Shown here: in pieces, positions 22,935 to 31,716 of the stretch
Layout: each line of letters starts with the position of its first letter
Position numbering within the stretch: position 1 is the first letter of the stretch
DNA from: Nemertoderma westbladi
Lineage: Eukaryota > Xenacoelomorpha > Nemertodermatida > Nemertodermatidae
Assembly: GCA_032718475.1 (NCBI GenBank)
Contig: JAUCBJ010000465.1
Coordinates: forward strand, 1-61,008
Direction of reading: 5' to 3'
Length of the DNA stretch: 61,008 bases
The notes under the pieces: model-generated
Told to the model about the DNA's origin: nothing
The model's database searches: none
What the model saw: the letters and a program-made list of their open reading frames with translations, nothing else
Translations under genes and position numbers: made by a program

Positions 22935-23137
22935 CTACAGGACCTAACTCTACAGGACCTAATGCGCCAAGACCTAAAGCTACATGACCTAATGCGCCAG
23001 GACCTAACGCTACAGGACCTAAAGCTACGAGCCCTAATTCGTCAGGACCTAATGCGCCAGGACCTAACGCTACAGGACCTAATGCGCCAGGACCTAACGC
23101 TACAGGACCTAATGCGCCAGGACCTAAAGTATACCGA
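22935..23137 (+). repeat. 15-bp/30-bp minisatellite, QDL pentapeptide frame
   Basis: Alternating CTACAGGACCTAACG and ATGCGCCAGGACCTA units, about 13 in all. In one + frame this reads as a pentapeptide ending QDL and continues open for another 110 codons to 23,474 without any recognisable domain. I treat it as a minisatellite, not a gene. Confidence 0.8.
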
Positions 23138-24205
23138 TTTGGTATACCAATATATTGTGCTACGACGTCCTGACGTAGCGGTTCTACGACGCAGCAGTGC
23201 TACGTGGAAATCATATAATGGGTTGTCTAAAGGTCTTGGGACCATATATCCCATTTTGGCACTTCTAGAGGGAAAATTGAAGAGTTATCAAAAAAGAAAG
23301 ACAAGCAAACGGTTGTTATTTGTTATTGTTATTGACTTAGACGTCAGTCTGTCAGTATACAATGATTCGAATACTGTACATTTGTGTCTGCTGTTGATAA
23401 CAATAATTTGTTCCTGTTTGACTACTGTACATGCAATTCATTATCTGCCATTTGTTGCTTTTTCTATCTTGTAATGTAATGTGTTTAAATTGTAGCTGGG
23501 ACCTGCCGGGGTCAAGGGTCATACATTATCGCATCATTGCGAAATTTTATTGTGTTAGTATTGTGTTAGTGTCAATAACATACTGTACAACATACTAAAA
23601 AATAATCCTACACCTATTTCATAGTTATAATTTATATTTTTAGTAGTAGAGGTCTATTACTTAACCATATGGTTGTATCTCTCTTGCTGGTTTTGTAAAT
23701 TATCTACTGTCATACTAAATATCTCGAAAACTAACTGCTCTACTCTTTTTTTGGAGGTTTCTACCCCAACTAAATCGATGATTGCGATTCGAATGGTGCT
23801 ATGTTTGAGTCTGTGGGATCAATAGAACCAATATTTTCGGCGAAATTTAAAATTATTCTGTTTGCGGCTACATATATTTCAATATGATCCATTTAATTAT
23901 TGTGTATTAAAGGCCAATAGCCCGATGAAAATTGTTAATTCAAGCTAAATTTACGTGTGGCTAAGTCAACACGAATAGTTCCCAAAAGGCACTTTGGCAT
24001 TTAATTGTAAATCATTATTAGTGATGATATTAACTGTACTACATTATACAGTACGCCTAAGTGTCTGAGTGTACATAGCATAGTAAGCATAGTTTAGTTC
24101 CCCATCTCGGCCTTAAATTAAATTAAAGCATACTACCTATAGCATTAGCTTGATTGAACATGCTTAAATATGAAATGAATTACACCGCGCAATTATTGTA
24201 GGTCA
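23138..24205. other. Spacer before the segmental duplication
   Basis: AT-rich. At 23,930-24,005 it contains an inverted relative of the repeat at 28,085-28,160 (core GCCAAAGTGCCTTTTGGGAA when read on the minus strand). No gene is seen. Confidence 0.4.
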
Positions 24206-25424
24206 TACTGTCGAGGCATTTAAGACAAGATTAATTTTACAGTTCTCAATGGTAATATAAAGTTCGATCGCGTAACCCAATTTCGAAGTTCAAACACCCC
24301 ACTAGACCTAGTCAGTCGTAAAGTACTAATTGCCTCGGTGTACCCACGAATCCGTGGGAGCACTTATACAACGGATCGTTACTTTGATACAATAGGTGGG
24401 ACGTAAAGTACAGTAGATATTGATGGCTGTAAACTGAAATTAGGGGGGGGGGGGGTATGTTGTAATATACGTGTAGACAGTTCCGTTTCACTACGTTGTA
24501 TGCAAGTATTCGTAATTATGACTTATTATGAATTAATAATGAAACATTTGTGAAAGGTCTAGGTATAGGGTAAGTATACTTATTACTCGTACTATTGAAT
24601 CGATATTGCTATACATTGATCTTAAATATATTTGTTATGAATGCTTGTGTTCGTGTTGGTAAATAATATTACAGTGTTGGATGTCATACACACTCAATAC
24701 GTTTGAACCGTTGTCGCCTGTAGGGCAATACTCGAAGTTAGCAACTCACCTATTATGGTGGTAAATAAAACGAGATGTTTCCTTTAAACAATGTTAATAC
24801 ATAATGAGCAACAACGATAATAACAGCAATAATAACAATAAATCAATGTTAACTATGTAAGTATGTAAGATAAGCATGTAAAAGGGTAAGTAAGTGAAAG
24901 TAAGGTAATAGTCTAGACCTCTTAAATCTTATGAGGTCTATTTACGGGGTTTGAGGGTAATAATATGAAGGTTACGCCTACAAAATGAACTAAATCTAAA
25001 CTATAAATACAATTGTCACAGAAGGACGGTCACTGGTAGTAGTAGCCAATGAGGACCCACAAACACGAAAGCAACACTACTCGCTATCTGTAAGCTGAGT
25101 GCAGACTTTCTGAGCCGACCAATAGGAGAAATAGGCAGACTAAATACAAATGTCAGATTTACCAGCACGAATAAGTAGTGGGGCTAGCCGTGTATCTGAA
25201 TAGCTATATTGCTGTACACAACACATATTATACAGTAACACTAGCGTTACATAGATTTTGGGGCTTGTGGAGCTGCATCAAAACATACCTACTGTATTTA
25301 ATGTAAATCTTTTATAAAAAAGTTTTTATAAAAAATTCCAGATTATAGTATGAAACTGTCAATACGGTAGGCCTATTACATTTGTATTATATACAATAAT
25401 AATGTCGCTCCATTCATTTAAATT

Positions 25425-27279
25425 TTTTTTTTATATAGGGGTGAATAATTAAATTCTAGAATATTAATTTTATAAATATATATCATTATAATTTAATTTA
25501 TATAGTAAATAACGAATGACTCATTGATAACATCACATAAATACAAACTCAGTTAGGTACAGTTCGTAGGTAATCGAATCCATTGATAAATCAATAGTTG
25601 GTAAGTTGGGGACTAAATTGGATATAGTGGAAGGCTGAGCTGGGGTCGGATGTAGTTGGCTCTAGAGGAGTAGGATCTCGTTGAGGTCTGCCTTGGCTGG
25701 TAGGGTACCAAGCACAGCGGTGGCGTTTCCCCGGACAATGGCCATCGACAACCTCTGGAAGAGAAATGTGGTCGCCCTTGGTTCGGCGGATTTTAGCGAG
25801 ATGCGGCGGCCGATCTCTCGAAGGATTTGTGTTCCTTCACTACCGATATCACCTAGGGTCTCGACAGCAATGGTGGTGAAGTGGTAGTTGTGCTGGAGCT
25901 CGGTATATTTTCTTAATTTTGCAGATTCGGCAGATGCGGCAGCGGCACCTGCTGTAGAGGAAGTGCCTGGAAGGTGGGACGCGGCCAGGGTGTCCCTGCA
26001 TGTGAAGTCCCACACGAGAGGTTTTCCTGTAGCCCATGGTGCAAGAGTCATTCCGTCCGGCACCTTACCATCGTGGGACAGACCTCGCGGCTCGAGGGTA
26101 GAAACAACTCCTGCAGAGGTTAGGGCACGATGGATTATATCATTGGCCTCTGCGTGGCGGGTGAATTTACCATAATTGTGGATACACAAGAGGCCATGGG
26201 TGGCCCATCTGTCTACTAGACCGCCACAACCACGGCAGTTATGCTCGACGCTGATAGGGGCTCCGAGACGCAGCGCTACACCTACTCGGAGCTGGTCGTC
26301 CTCGAGACGGAGACCAAGAGATGAGATAGGCATGGCATGGAGCCAGTCGCCTGCATGGTCTGCCACTGAAGCTAGAAGGCGTGCCTTGTGTGATGGGGAC
26401 TTCGCTCCATCAAGGATTTTCTTTGAGGCAGTAACATCCAATGGATTGCTCCAGGCTTTCTGGAATATGGGGTTGATAGGTACTTCGTAGTCTGTTGGAA
26501 GGGCTCTCAGGCCTTGGTCGAACCAGTGGTTGGGTGCTTCGATGATCGGTGGTGGAAGAAGGGATTGTAGTAGGGGACCGCATCCTGAGAACGAAGCCAA
26601 AAAGGCCGGTATTGAGATGTCCCTCGTACTGCTTACCCCAAGGCCACCAAGAGCGATGGGTAGAGAGGCTTGACGCCAAGTGATGTCATCCAGCTGGATA
26701 TTGAGTGCGATTTCCAGAGCTTTTTTGATGGTCTCATCGAAGATGTCAAGCTGTGGTGATGTGAAGCATGGAGCACATCTAAGTGTGTACATTAGCTTCG
26801 GGATTGCAAAACAGTGTCTCAGAAGGTAAAGGGCATCATGTGCAGAAAGTAGATGAAGACGGCTAGCGAAGGTAGATAGTTCAAGGTGTTTCTGCACCAA
26901 GACTGTTTCCAAGGCCTTATCACCAAGTGGTGCACCTAGAAGGATGGATTCTTCGAAATCAAATGGTTTAATGTCTGGGGTGATGGATTGAAATGTGGCG
27001 AGGGTGGATTCCTTCAAACTCTTAGGAAAGTCCTTGTGGAAGATGAGTTCGCATTTAGAGGGTTTGATCGATAGACCCAACTTAGCTGCTTCACTGATGA
27101 TGGTCTTCAAATTTTCAGCAACTGAAAGGGCGGACCCACCTAGGGAGCCATCGTCAAGAAACCAAACATTGAAGATACAGTTTAAAGAGTCCACAAACCC
27201 GTGGATGTCGGAGCTGAAGAAGAGGGAAGCCAAAGGATCACCCTGCTGGCTGCCATTGTCGGAGTTAATAATCTCCTTG
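25425..27279 (-). mobile_element. 5'-truncated RLE-type LINE insertion, copy A
   Basis: A 15-bp target duplication CCATTCATTTAAATT flanks it at 25,410-25,424 and 27,280-27,294. On the minus strand the 3' end has an A-run directly before the target repeat, and the 5' end starts inside the reverse transcriptase. This is the signature of target-primed reverse transcription. Both duplication copies share the same insertion, so it is older than the duplication. Confidence 0.85.
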
Positions 27280-27287
27280 CCATTCAT
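25662..27287 (-). CDS. Truncated LINE ORF: RT C-terminal half plus restriction-like endonuclease, copy A
   Basis: 541 codons, uninterrupted. RT motif B is at residues 11-18 (NGSQQGDP) and motif C at 41-47 (VWFLDDG); earlier RT motifs are missing. A Cys/His knuckle CRGCGGLVDRWATHGLLC (C-x2-C-x9-H-x3-C) occupies 351-368. The KVPDG..LVWDFTCRDT pair at about 408-432 fits the PD..D core of the restriction-like endonuclease found in R2-type and related LINEs. The protein would cut and reverse-transcribe DNA in a complete element, but this copy lacks the RT fingers. The start codon and second codon lie in the target-site duplication, so the frame opened by chance on insertion. Whether it is expressed is unknown. 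Confidence 0.8.
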   Translation of the reverse strand: MNGKEIINSDNGSQQGDPLASLFFSSDIHGFVDSLNCIFNVWFLDDGSLGGSALSVAENLKTIISEAAKLGLSIKPSKCELIFHKDFPKSLKESTLATFQSITPDIKPFDFEESILLGAPLGDKALETVLVQKHLELSTFASRLHLLSAHDALYLLRHCFAIPKLMYTLRCAPCFTSPQLDIFDETIKKALEIALNIQLDDITWRQASLPIALGGLGVSSTRDISIPAFLASFSGCGPLLQSLLPPPIIEAPNHWFDQGLRALPTDYEVPINPIFQKAWSNPLDVTASKKILDGAKSPSHKARLLASVADHAGDWLHAMPISSLGLRLEDDQLRVGVALRLGAPISVEHNCRGCGGLVDRWATHGLLCIHNYGKFTRHAEANDIIHRALTSAGVVSTLEPRGLSHDGKVPDGMTLAPWATGKPLVWDFTCRDTLAASHLPGTSSTAGAAAASAESAKLRKYTELQHNYHFTTIAVETLGDIGSEGTQILREIGRRISLKSAEPRATTFLFQRLSMAIVRGNATAVLGTLPAKADLNEILLL

Positions 27288-27559
27288 TTAAATTATGTTT
27301 ATTCCTTTATTATTACGTCACGTGAACGTGAAGTAAACAAAATTGCACCCTAACACCACGTATGAGTAATTTCAATGAAATGAAATGTAATATAAGTAGA
27401 TTTGAGAGTCAGGATCAGGGAAGGGGAACGGAAAGACAGGCTAGCTAATTAGCAGGGCTGGTAGACGCTAGTGCTATCCACCGTATTCCGCATGATGTGG
27501 GGGGCACTAATCAGACACAGACTCAGTCAATGAGACAGGGGGGGGGGGGGGGGGGACTG

Positions 27560-27775
27560 AACGCAAATCCCATCTTGGCGAATTAATATCCCGCCTCAAT
27601 GTTAAATTCTCAATTCATAGGGAAAGGAGCAGGAGCAGGAGCAGGTTACAGTGGCTCGTTATTTTAACCAAAACAATAAACTAAACACAATAGAACAGGT
27701 TACAGTTTTATTTTTGAGAATTATCAGCTGTTATTTGCGTCGAATTTCCCCTGGAGAGGGATTAATTATTGCGTC
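27560..27775 (+). repeat. Dispersed repeat R, full copy
   Basis: It contains GAGCAGGTTACAGTGGCTCG, CCAAAACAATAAACTAAAC and a second CAGGTTACAG. Its ends (GAACGCAAAT and ATTTGCGTC) are roughly inverted. Relatives occur at 33,700-33,765, 41,032-41,247, 49,085-49,250 (minus), 54,147-54,195, 56,630-56,680 and 57,835-57,905. It is probably a small non-autonomous element. A G-run precedes it. Confidence 0.65.
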
Positions 27776-27975
27776 GAAAGTCCCCCCTATCTGCAGTCAA
27801 TACGGCGAATGAATATTAATACTATGTTGAACTACTGTACAATAACTACAGTAAGTAATACAGTACTTTATCAATTAGCACTTATACAGTAAAGTGTTCT
27901 TAAATAAGGATAAAGTTCTTTAGGCCTACCCGGTGCCCGGATCTCAGCGAATAAAGAATTTCAACTAAATTCCAG

Positions 27976-28041
27976 AATGCCAAAGTGCCTTTGGGGAACT
28001 GTTAGAATCATTCTACAGTTCCCCAAAAGCACTCTGGCATT
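27976..28041. repeat. 66-nt near-perfect palindrome, copy A
   Basis: The arms start AATGCC and end GGCATT, and pair over about 33 bp with two mismatches and one bulge (AACTGTTAGAAT / ATTCTACAGTT at the tip). It is repeated at 41,448-41,513 in copy B. Its arms resemble the simple repeat at 28,093 and 23,972. Confidence 0.8.
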
Positions 28042-28859
28042 TACGCTGGTGGCTGTTTGCAATTATTTAGGTACCTGGAAAATGCCAAAATGCCAAAGTG
28101 CCTTTTGGGAACTAACTATTCCTGTGACTTAGCCACACGTCTAAATTTAAACTAAAACATCATGCAGACTGCAAATAATCGAAATTTTAAATGGGTAATT
28201 TTTTTTAAAGTTTTATAATATTATTAATATAATTATAATAATTTAATAATTTATAATTGTTAATTAAAAGACAATAGCTCATTCAAATATTAAAAAAAAA
28301 TTTTCTGAAATTACTATTGCGTGGTGTTCTGAAAAAAAAATTTGAGGTAGGTATTTTTTTTTTACTAAAAGTCGATTTAAACGCACTGTGATTTACATAC
28401 GATAACTATTTCATATGAGCACTTTATATTGCAGTAGGCTATTATTGTAGAATTTCAAGCTGGTTCCATGTTCTAGTGATAGGCATACTACTACAGTTGT
28501 ACAGTTGTAGGCCTACTAACTGAACTAATATTACTGTATTAACACAGTAACATGCCCAGCTGCCCAGATTTTAATCAGAATCAGAATCCCATTTCAATTT
28601 CAATGTCAATATTCCGACAGTCTGACAATCCTGCAGTCCGACTGTCCGACATCCGATGATGGATGACTGACAGACTGAATGATAAGCAACGTTAGTACGT
28701 CAGTACGTGGATTTCTACAGCTAAAAACGACAGAATCCAGCCAGCATCTGGCATACCGGTACCTTCTCAAAAAGACATAATCTGTAAACAGGCTTCGACT
28801 TTTACTATTACTGCCTATTGAATATTGACAAAAAGCGCGCCACACGGGCCCTGCAGCGG

Positions 28860-28950
28860 GTCACTACTCAGTCTCTAGACGACTTCAACTTAAACCTTCC
28901 CAACACCTACAACCTCCTGTTGGCCCCCAAATCGACAGTTTCCAGTATCG
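28860..28950 (+). CDS. Probable 5' exon of the zinc-finger gene, copy A
   Basis: The sequence ends CCAGTATCG|gtgagt, phase 1, and joins in frame to the exon at 30,658 (split codon G|GC). Its reading is LNLPNTYNLLLAPKST. No ATG lies in the visible open stretch, so this exon may be 5' UTR or part of a longer N-terminus. The exact 5' edge is unknown. Confidence 0.4.
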
Positions 28951-29094
28951 GTGAGTTACTATTATTTGTATTGTAAACATCGTTTTAGTCCGTATTGCCC
29001 CCAAACTGGTCAGAGTAATTGTTTATTTATAGTGACAGTTATGATGGTTCTGAGTTTAGTTTTTGTTTTTTAGGGTTTTTATCTGATTTAATTA

Positions 29095-29410
29095 AATTCA
29101 ATCTAGCCTGAAGCCTTTCTCACCAAATAACAAATATAATATACGAAGCCTATTTCCCAAACTCACCGAATTGCAAACAAAACTCCAGAATAGAAACATC
29201 CCATTTTTAGCTTTGTCAGAGAAATGGCTGGACTCTATTATCCAGAGGAAGAAATACAAATACAAGGGAATTCATTCTGCGTCGCACAAGTTATTGTGAT
29301 TACTCTGGATTCCCGAATAGACGGGGCGACACGGATATTATTTTTTTTAAAAAAATCCACCCACAATTCTCTTATTCCAGACACCCCGACTATTAAGTTT
29401 TTCTAAAAAA
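29095..29410 (+). pseudogene. LINE endonuclease N-terminal fragment, copy A
   Basis: Readable in shifted frames: NIRSLFPKLTELQTKL and PFLALSEKWLD, matching the first two blocks of LINE endonucleases (N-x-R-S and SE-x-WL). Frames then break. The same fragment is at 42,567-42,882. Confidence 0.7.
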
Positions 29411-29639
29411 TTTAGTACATTTTTTATTATGAGTAAATAAACGTTTATTCTCATAGATAAGGTAACCAGATAAGGTAACACATGGAACAAAATAGCAATA
29501 TTACATATTAATAATTACCTACTTAAAAAGAGAGACGGAAATTCGAATTCTGGATGGACTATTTCCACGATTATTCACTTAATAATATTCATTTATTGAA
29601 TATTTCTTGTACCTCACAACAGAATGCACATAATTTAGG

Positions 29640-30240
29640 TAACTCCGGTAAATTACAATGAAACAGGTTATTTATGGATGTATAATTACTGAAACCAAAT
29701 TTACAGCGCAGGTCTTTAGTGTAATCACAGTGTAATAGCACGTGTTCTTCTTCCTGTACTACACCCAGCTCACATGAACATATGCGGTCGCTTGGCGTAC
29801 GTGACCACCTTCCTTTTTGCGCTACGTAGGTTGTGTGAGAATGTACGAAATCTCGTAAAAGCTATCCTCTGGTAATCGGATATGCACAAAGTGCTATTTG
29901 AGTAGATTTCGTTCGAGCATAATTGAAGGTTTATATTTTCACGGTACAATCTAAACTTTGTAGCCGTTGTCGAATTATTAACTACTTTCCACCTTAGTGC
30001 CTTTAACGAGTAGGCCTCCACATCTATATCGCAGGCAGTACTAAGTAACTGGAACATTTTTATGTTAGAATCCGATGTTAATTTAAATATTTGCTTGATG
30101 GGTAACGATTCATCTAATATTCTTGAATATGGTAACCCGCTTTCTAACAGGCATATATCATTCGGGGTAGTTATTCGTACACCTAATAGAGATTTTATTG
30201 CTTTCATATACAAAGTGTCTATAATCTTAAACTTCATATC
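29640..30240 (-). pseudogene. LINE C-terminal fragment, copy A
   Basis: The minus strand reads 155 codons including LLGVRITTPNDICLLESGLP, a block seen C-terminal to the RT of many LINEs. After a frameshift the terminal Cys/His block (ICSCELG..EEEHVLLHC) is readable. It is opposed to the endonuclease fragment at 29,095; the junction near 29,420-29,456 is itself palindromic. Confidence 0.7.
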
Positions 30241-30692
30241 GATAGTACATAAATCTATATATATCTATATTACATATCGGAATCGCTGTCTTATAAATAG
30301 GTCCTACCTATTGCGTCTATCACTTTAAAATATTCCGTTTTTCGAGACACTCCATAATCACATTAATCAGTGCTGCAATATTTTCTAAGACCCCTTTACA
30401 GGTTATAATATTTCAGTCAGTATCAGTAATTAATGGTGCTTATTTTATATTTTATGTTTTTTTAGTAATTTAAGTATCAAACCTCACACGTATTAATTTA
30501 CAATATCGAATCGAAAATCTTATTTATTTACATATATGAATTTAAAACTACAGTAATTAGCAAGTTCTATTGACTAATTATTGCATTAATTACTTCAATT
30601 ATTCTCGTTTCCAATATTCTCCATTATTAATCCACTCCACTCCATTATTTTCTCTAGGCGACCAATCTCAACCATTTCCTGATGATTCAGAC

Positions 30693-31235
30693 ATGCTCGC
30701 TTCAGACGATGACGTAACACCCGGAAGTATGAATAATCCCTTCGACCAACCTGGTCCCTCTGGGATTCAACCCCAGGACATTATAAAAGGAAGCCGCAGC
30801 AAAAAGAAACCCTTCGGTTGTGATACTTGTGATAAAGCGTTCGCATGGAACAGCAACCTAATTCAACACCAACGGGTCCACACTGGCGAGCGTCCTTACC
30901 AATGCGGCATCTGCTACGAACGTTTCTCTCGTCTAAGCCACCTAACCGTGCACAAGCGGAGCCACAGTGGGGAGAGACCGTATAACTGCAATGAGTGCCA
31001 GAAACGTTTCTCTCACCTAGGCAACCTAACCGTGCACAAGCGGAGCCACAGTGGGGAGAGACCGTATAACTGCAATGAGTGCCAGAAACGTTTCGCTCAA
31101 CTAAGCAACCTAACCAGGCACAAGAGGACGCATTCCGGAGAACGTCCGTCCGTACGTATAATTTTATATGGGCATACTACAGAAAACGCTTCAATATTTT
31201 TGAATGTAACGGGCAAATACCTCTCGAACTTTTGA
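30693..31235 (+). CDS. C2H2 zinc-finger protein, copy A, 3' end altered
   Basis: The acceptor tctctag precedes the exon at 30,658 and the chosen ATG (30,693) starts MLASDDDVTPG. An acidic/polar N-terminus and a basic GSRSKKK linker lead to four C2H2 fingers with TGERP/SGERP linkers: FGCDTCDKAF, YQCGICYERF, YNCNECQKRF and YNCNECQKRF types. The protein would bind DNA in the nucleus. The fifth finger is missing: after GERPS the frame runs into unrelated sequence and stops at 31,235. A weak donor TCC|gtacgt (exon end 31,151, phase 0) would join it to the exon at 31,620. The intact relative is at 44,166. Confidence 0.65.
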   Translation: MLASDDDVTPGSMNNPFDQPGPSGIQPQDIIKGSRSKKKPFGCDTCDKAFAWNSNLIQHQRVHTGERPYQCGICYERFSRLSHLTVHKRSHSGERPYNCNECQKRFSHLGNLTVHKRSHSGERPYNCNECQKRFAQLSNLTRHKRTHSGERPSVRIILYGHTTENASIFLNVTGKYLSNF

Positions 31236-31330
31236 CTCCAGATCAAATAATTTTTTTGCTAATGTTAGCATGCTCCGCGCCGCCCGACGAACGTGTTACT
31301 TATTTTATTTTGTTATTTATGTAAATGTTT
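31158..31330 (+). pseudogene. Possible LINE C-terminal scrap at the duplication breakpoint
   Basis: The translation IPLELLTPDQIIFLLML followed by a run of hydrophobic residues and a stop resembles the tail of LINE ORFs. Too short to be sure. Confidence 0.25.
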
Positions 31331-31619
31331 TAAGCCGGTAGGCACCTAGTTATATTGTATCTTGTTATCAGATATATAGTGGCTGAAGTTGGTCGCATGT
31401 AAAAATTGACCTCCAGCGGAAATTGGTCGCAAATAACAGCTGAATACGGGCAAAAATTCAACTGTAACCATTGCTATTCACTCTGGTTTATCGTTTTGGT
31501 TAGAATAGCCTGCTACTGTATCCAGCTCATTTCCCTAAGTTGTTAATGTCAACGTTGGCGTTGATTGTATTTATTATAATTGTGGAACTTTGAAAAAAAA
31601 TTTGTTTATTTTCATTTAG

Positions 31620-31716
31620 GACGCCGCTCGTTTAGGAAACAAAAAGAAGAAACAAATGAAATTGAATGAAGAAAAATTAAAATCGCGAAGTTTGTCAGCC
31701 GAGAAAGTGCCGAATG
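31620..31716 (+). CDS. Exon 1 of the myosin-tail gene
   Basis: Acceptor ttcatttag, donor AATG|gtaagt, phase 0 in and 1 out. It encodes 32 very basic residues. An internal Met (after KKKKQ) could be a start, but the good acceptor implies an upstream exon. Confidence 0.5.

Larger units (their letters stand above)
24206..31157 (+). repeat. Segmental duplication, copy A
   Basis: From TACTGTCGAGGCATT to ..CCGTACGT this segment is repeated almost base for base at 37,666-44,542 in the same orientation. Differences are a few substitutions, homopolymer and AAGTAAGTG length changes, one extra zinc finger in copy A and a 4-bp CCGT insertion at its end. Confidence 0.95.

Noticed and set aside
26176-26490. 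Plus-strand frames across the LINE ORF (also 39,648-39,962)
   Set aside because: They are antisense shadows of the 541-codon LINE frame; no motifs.
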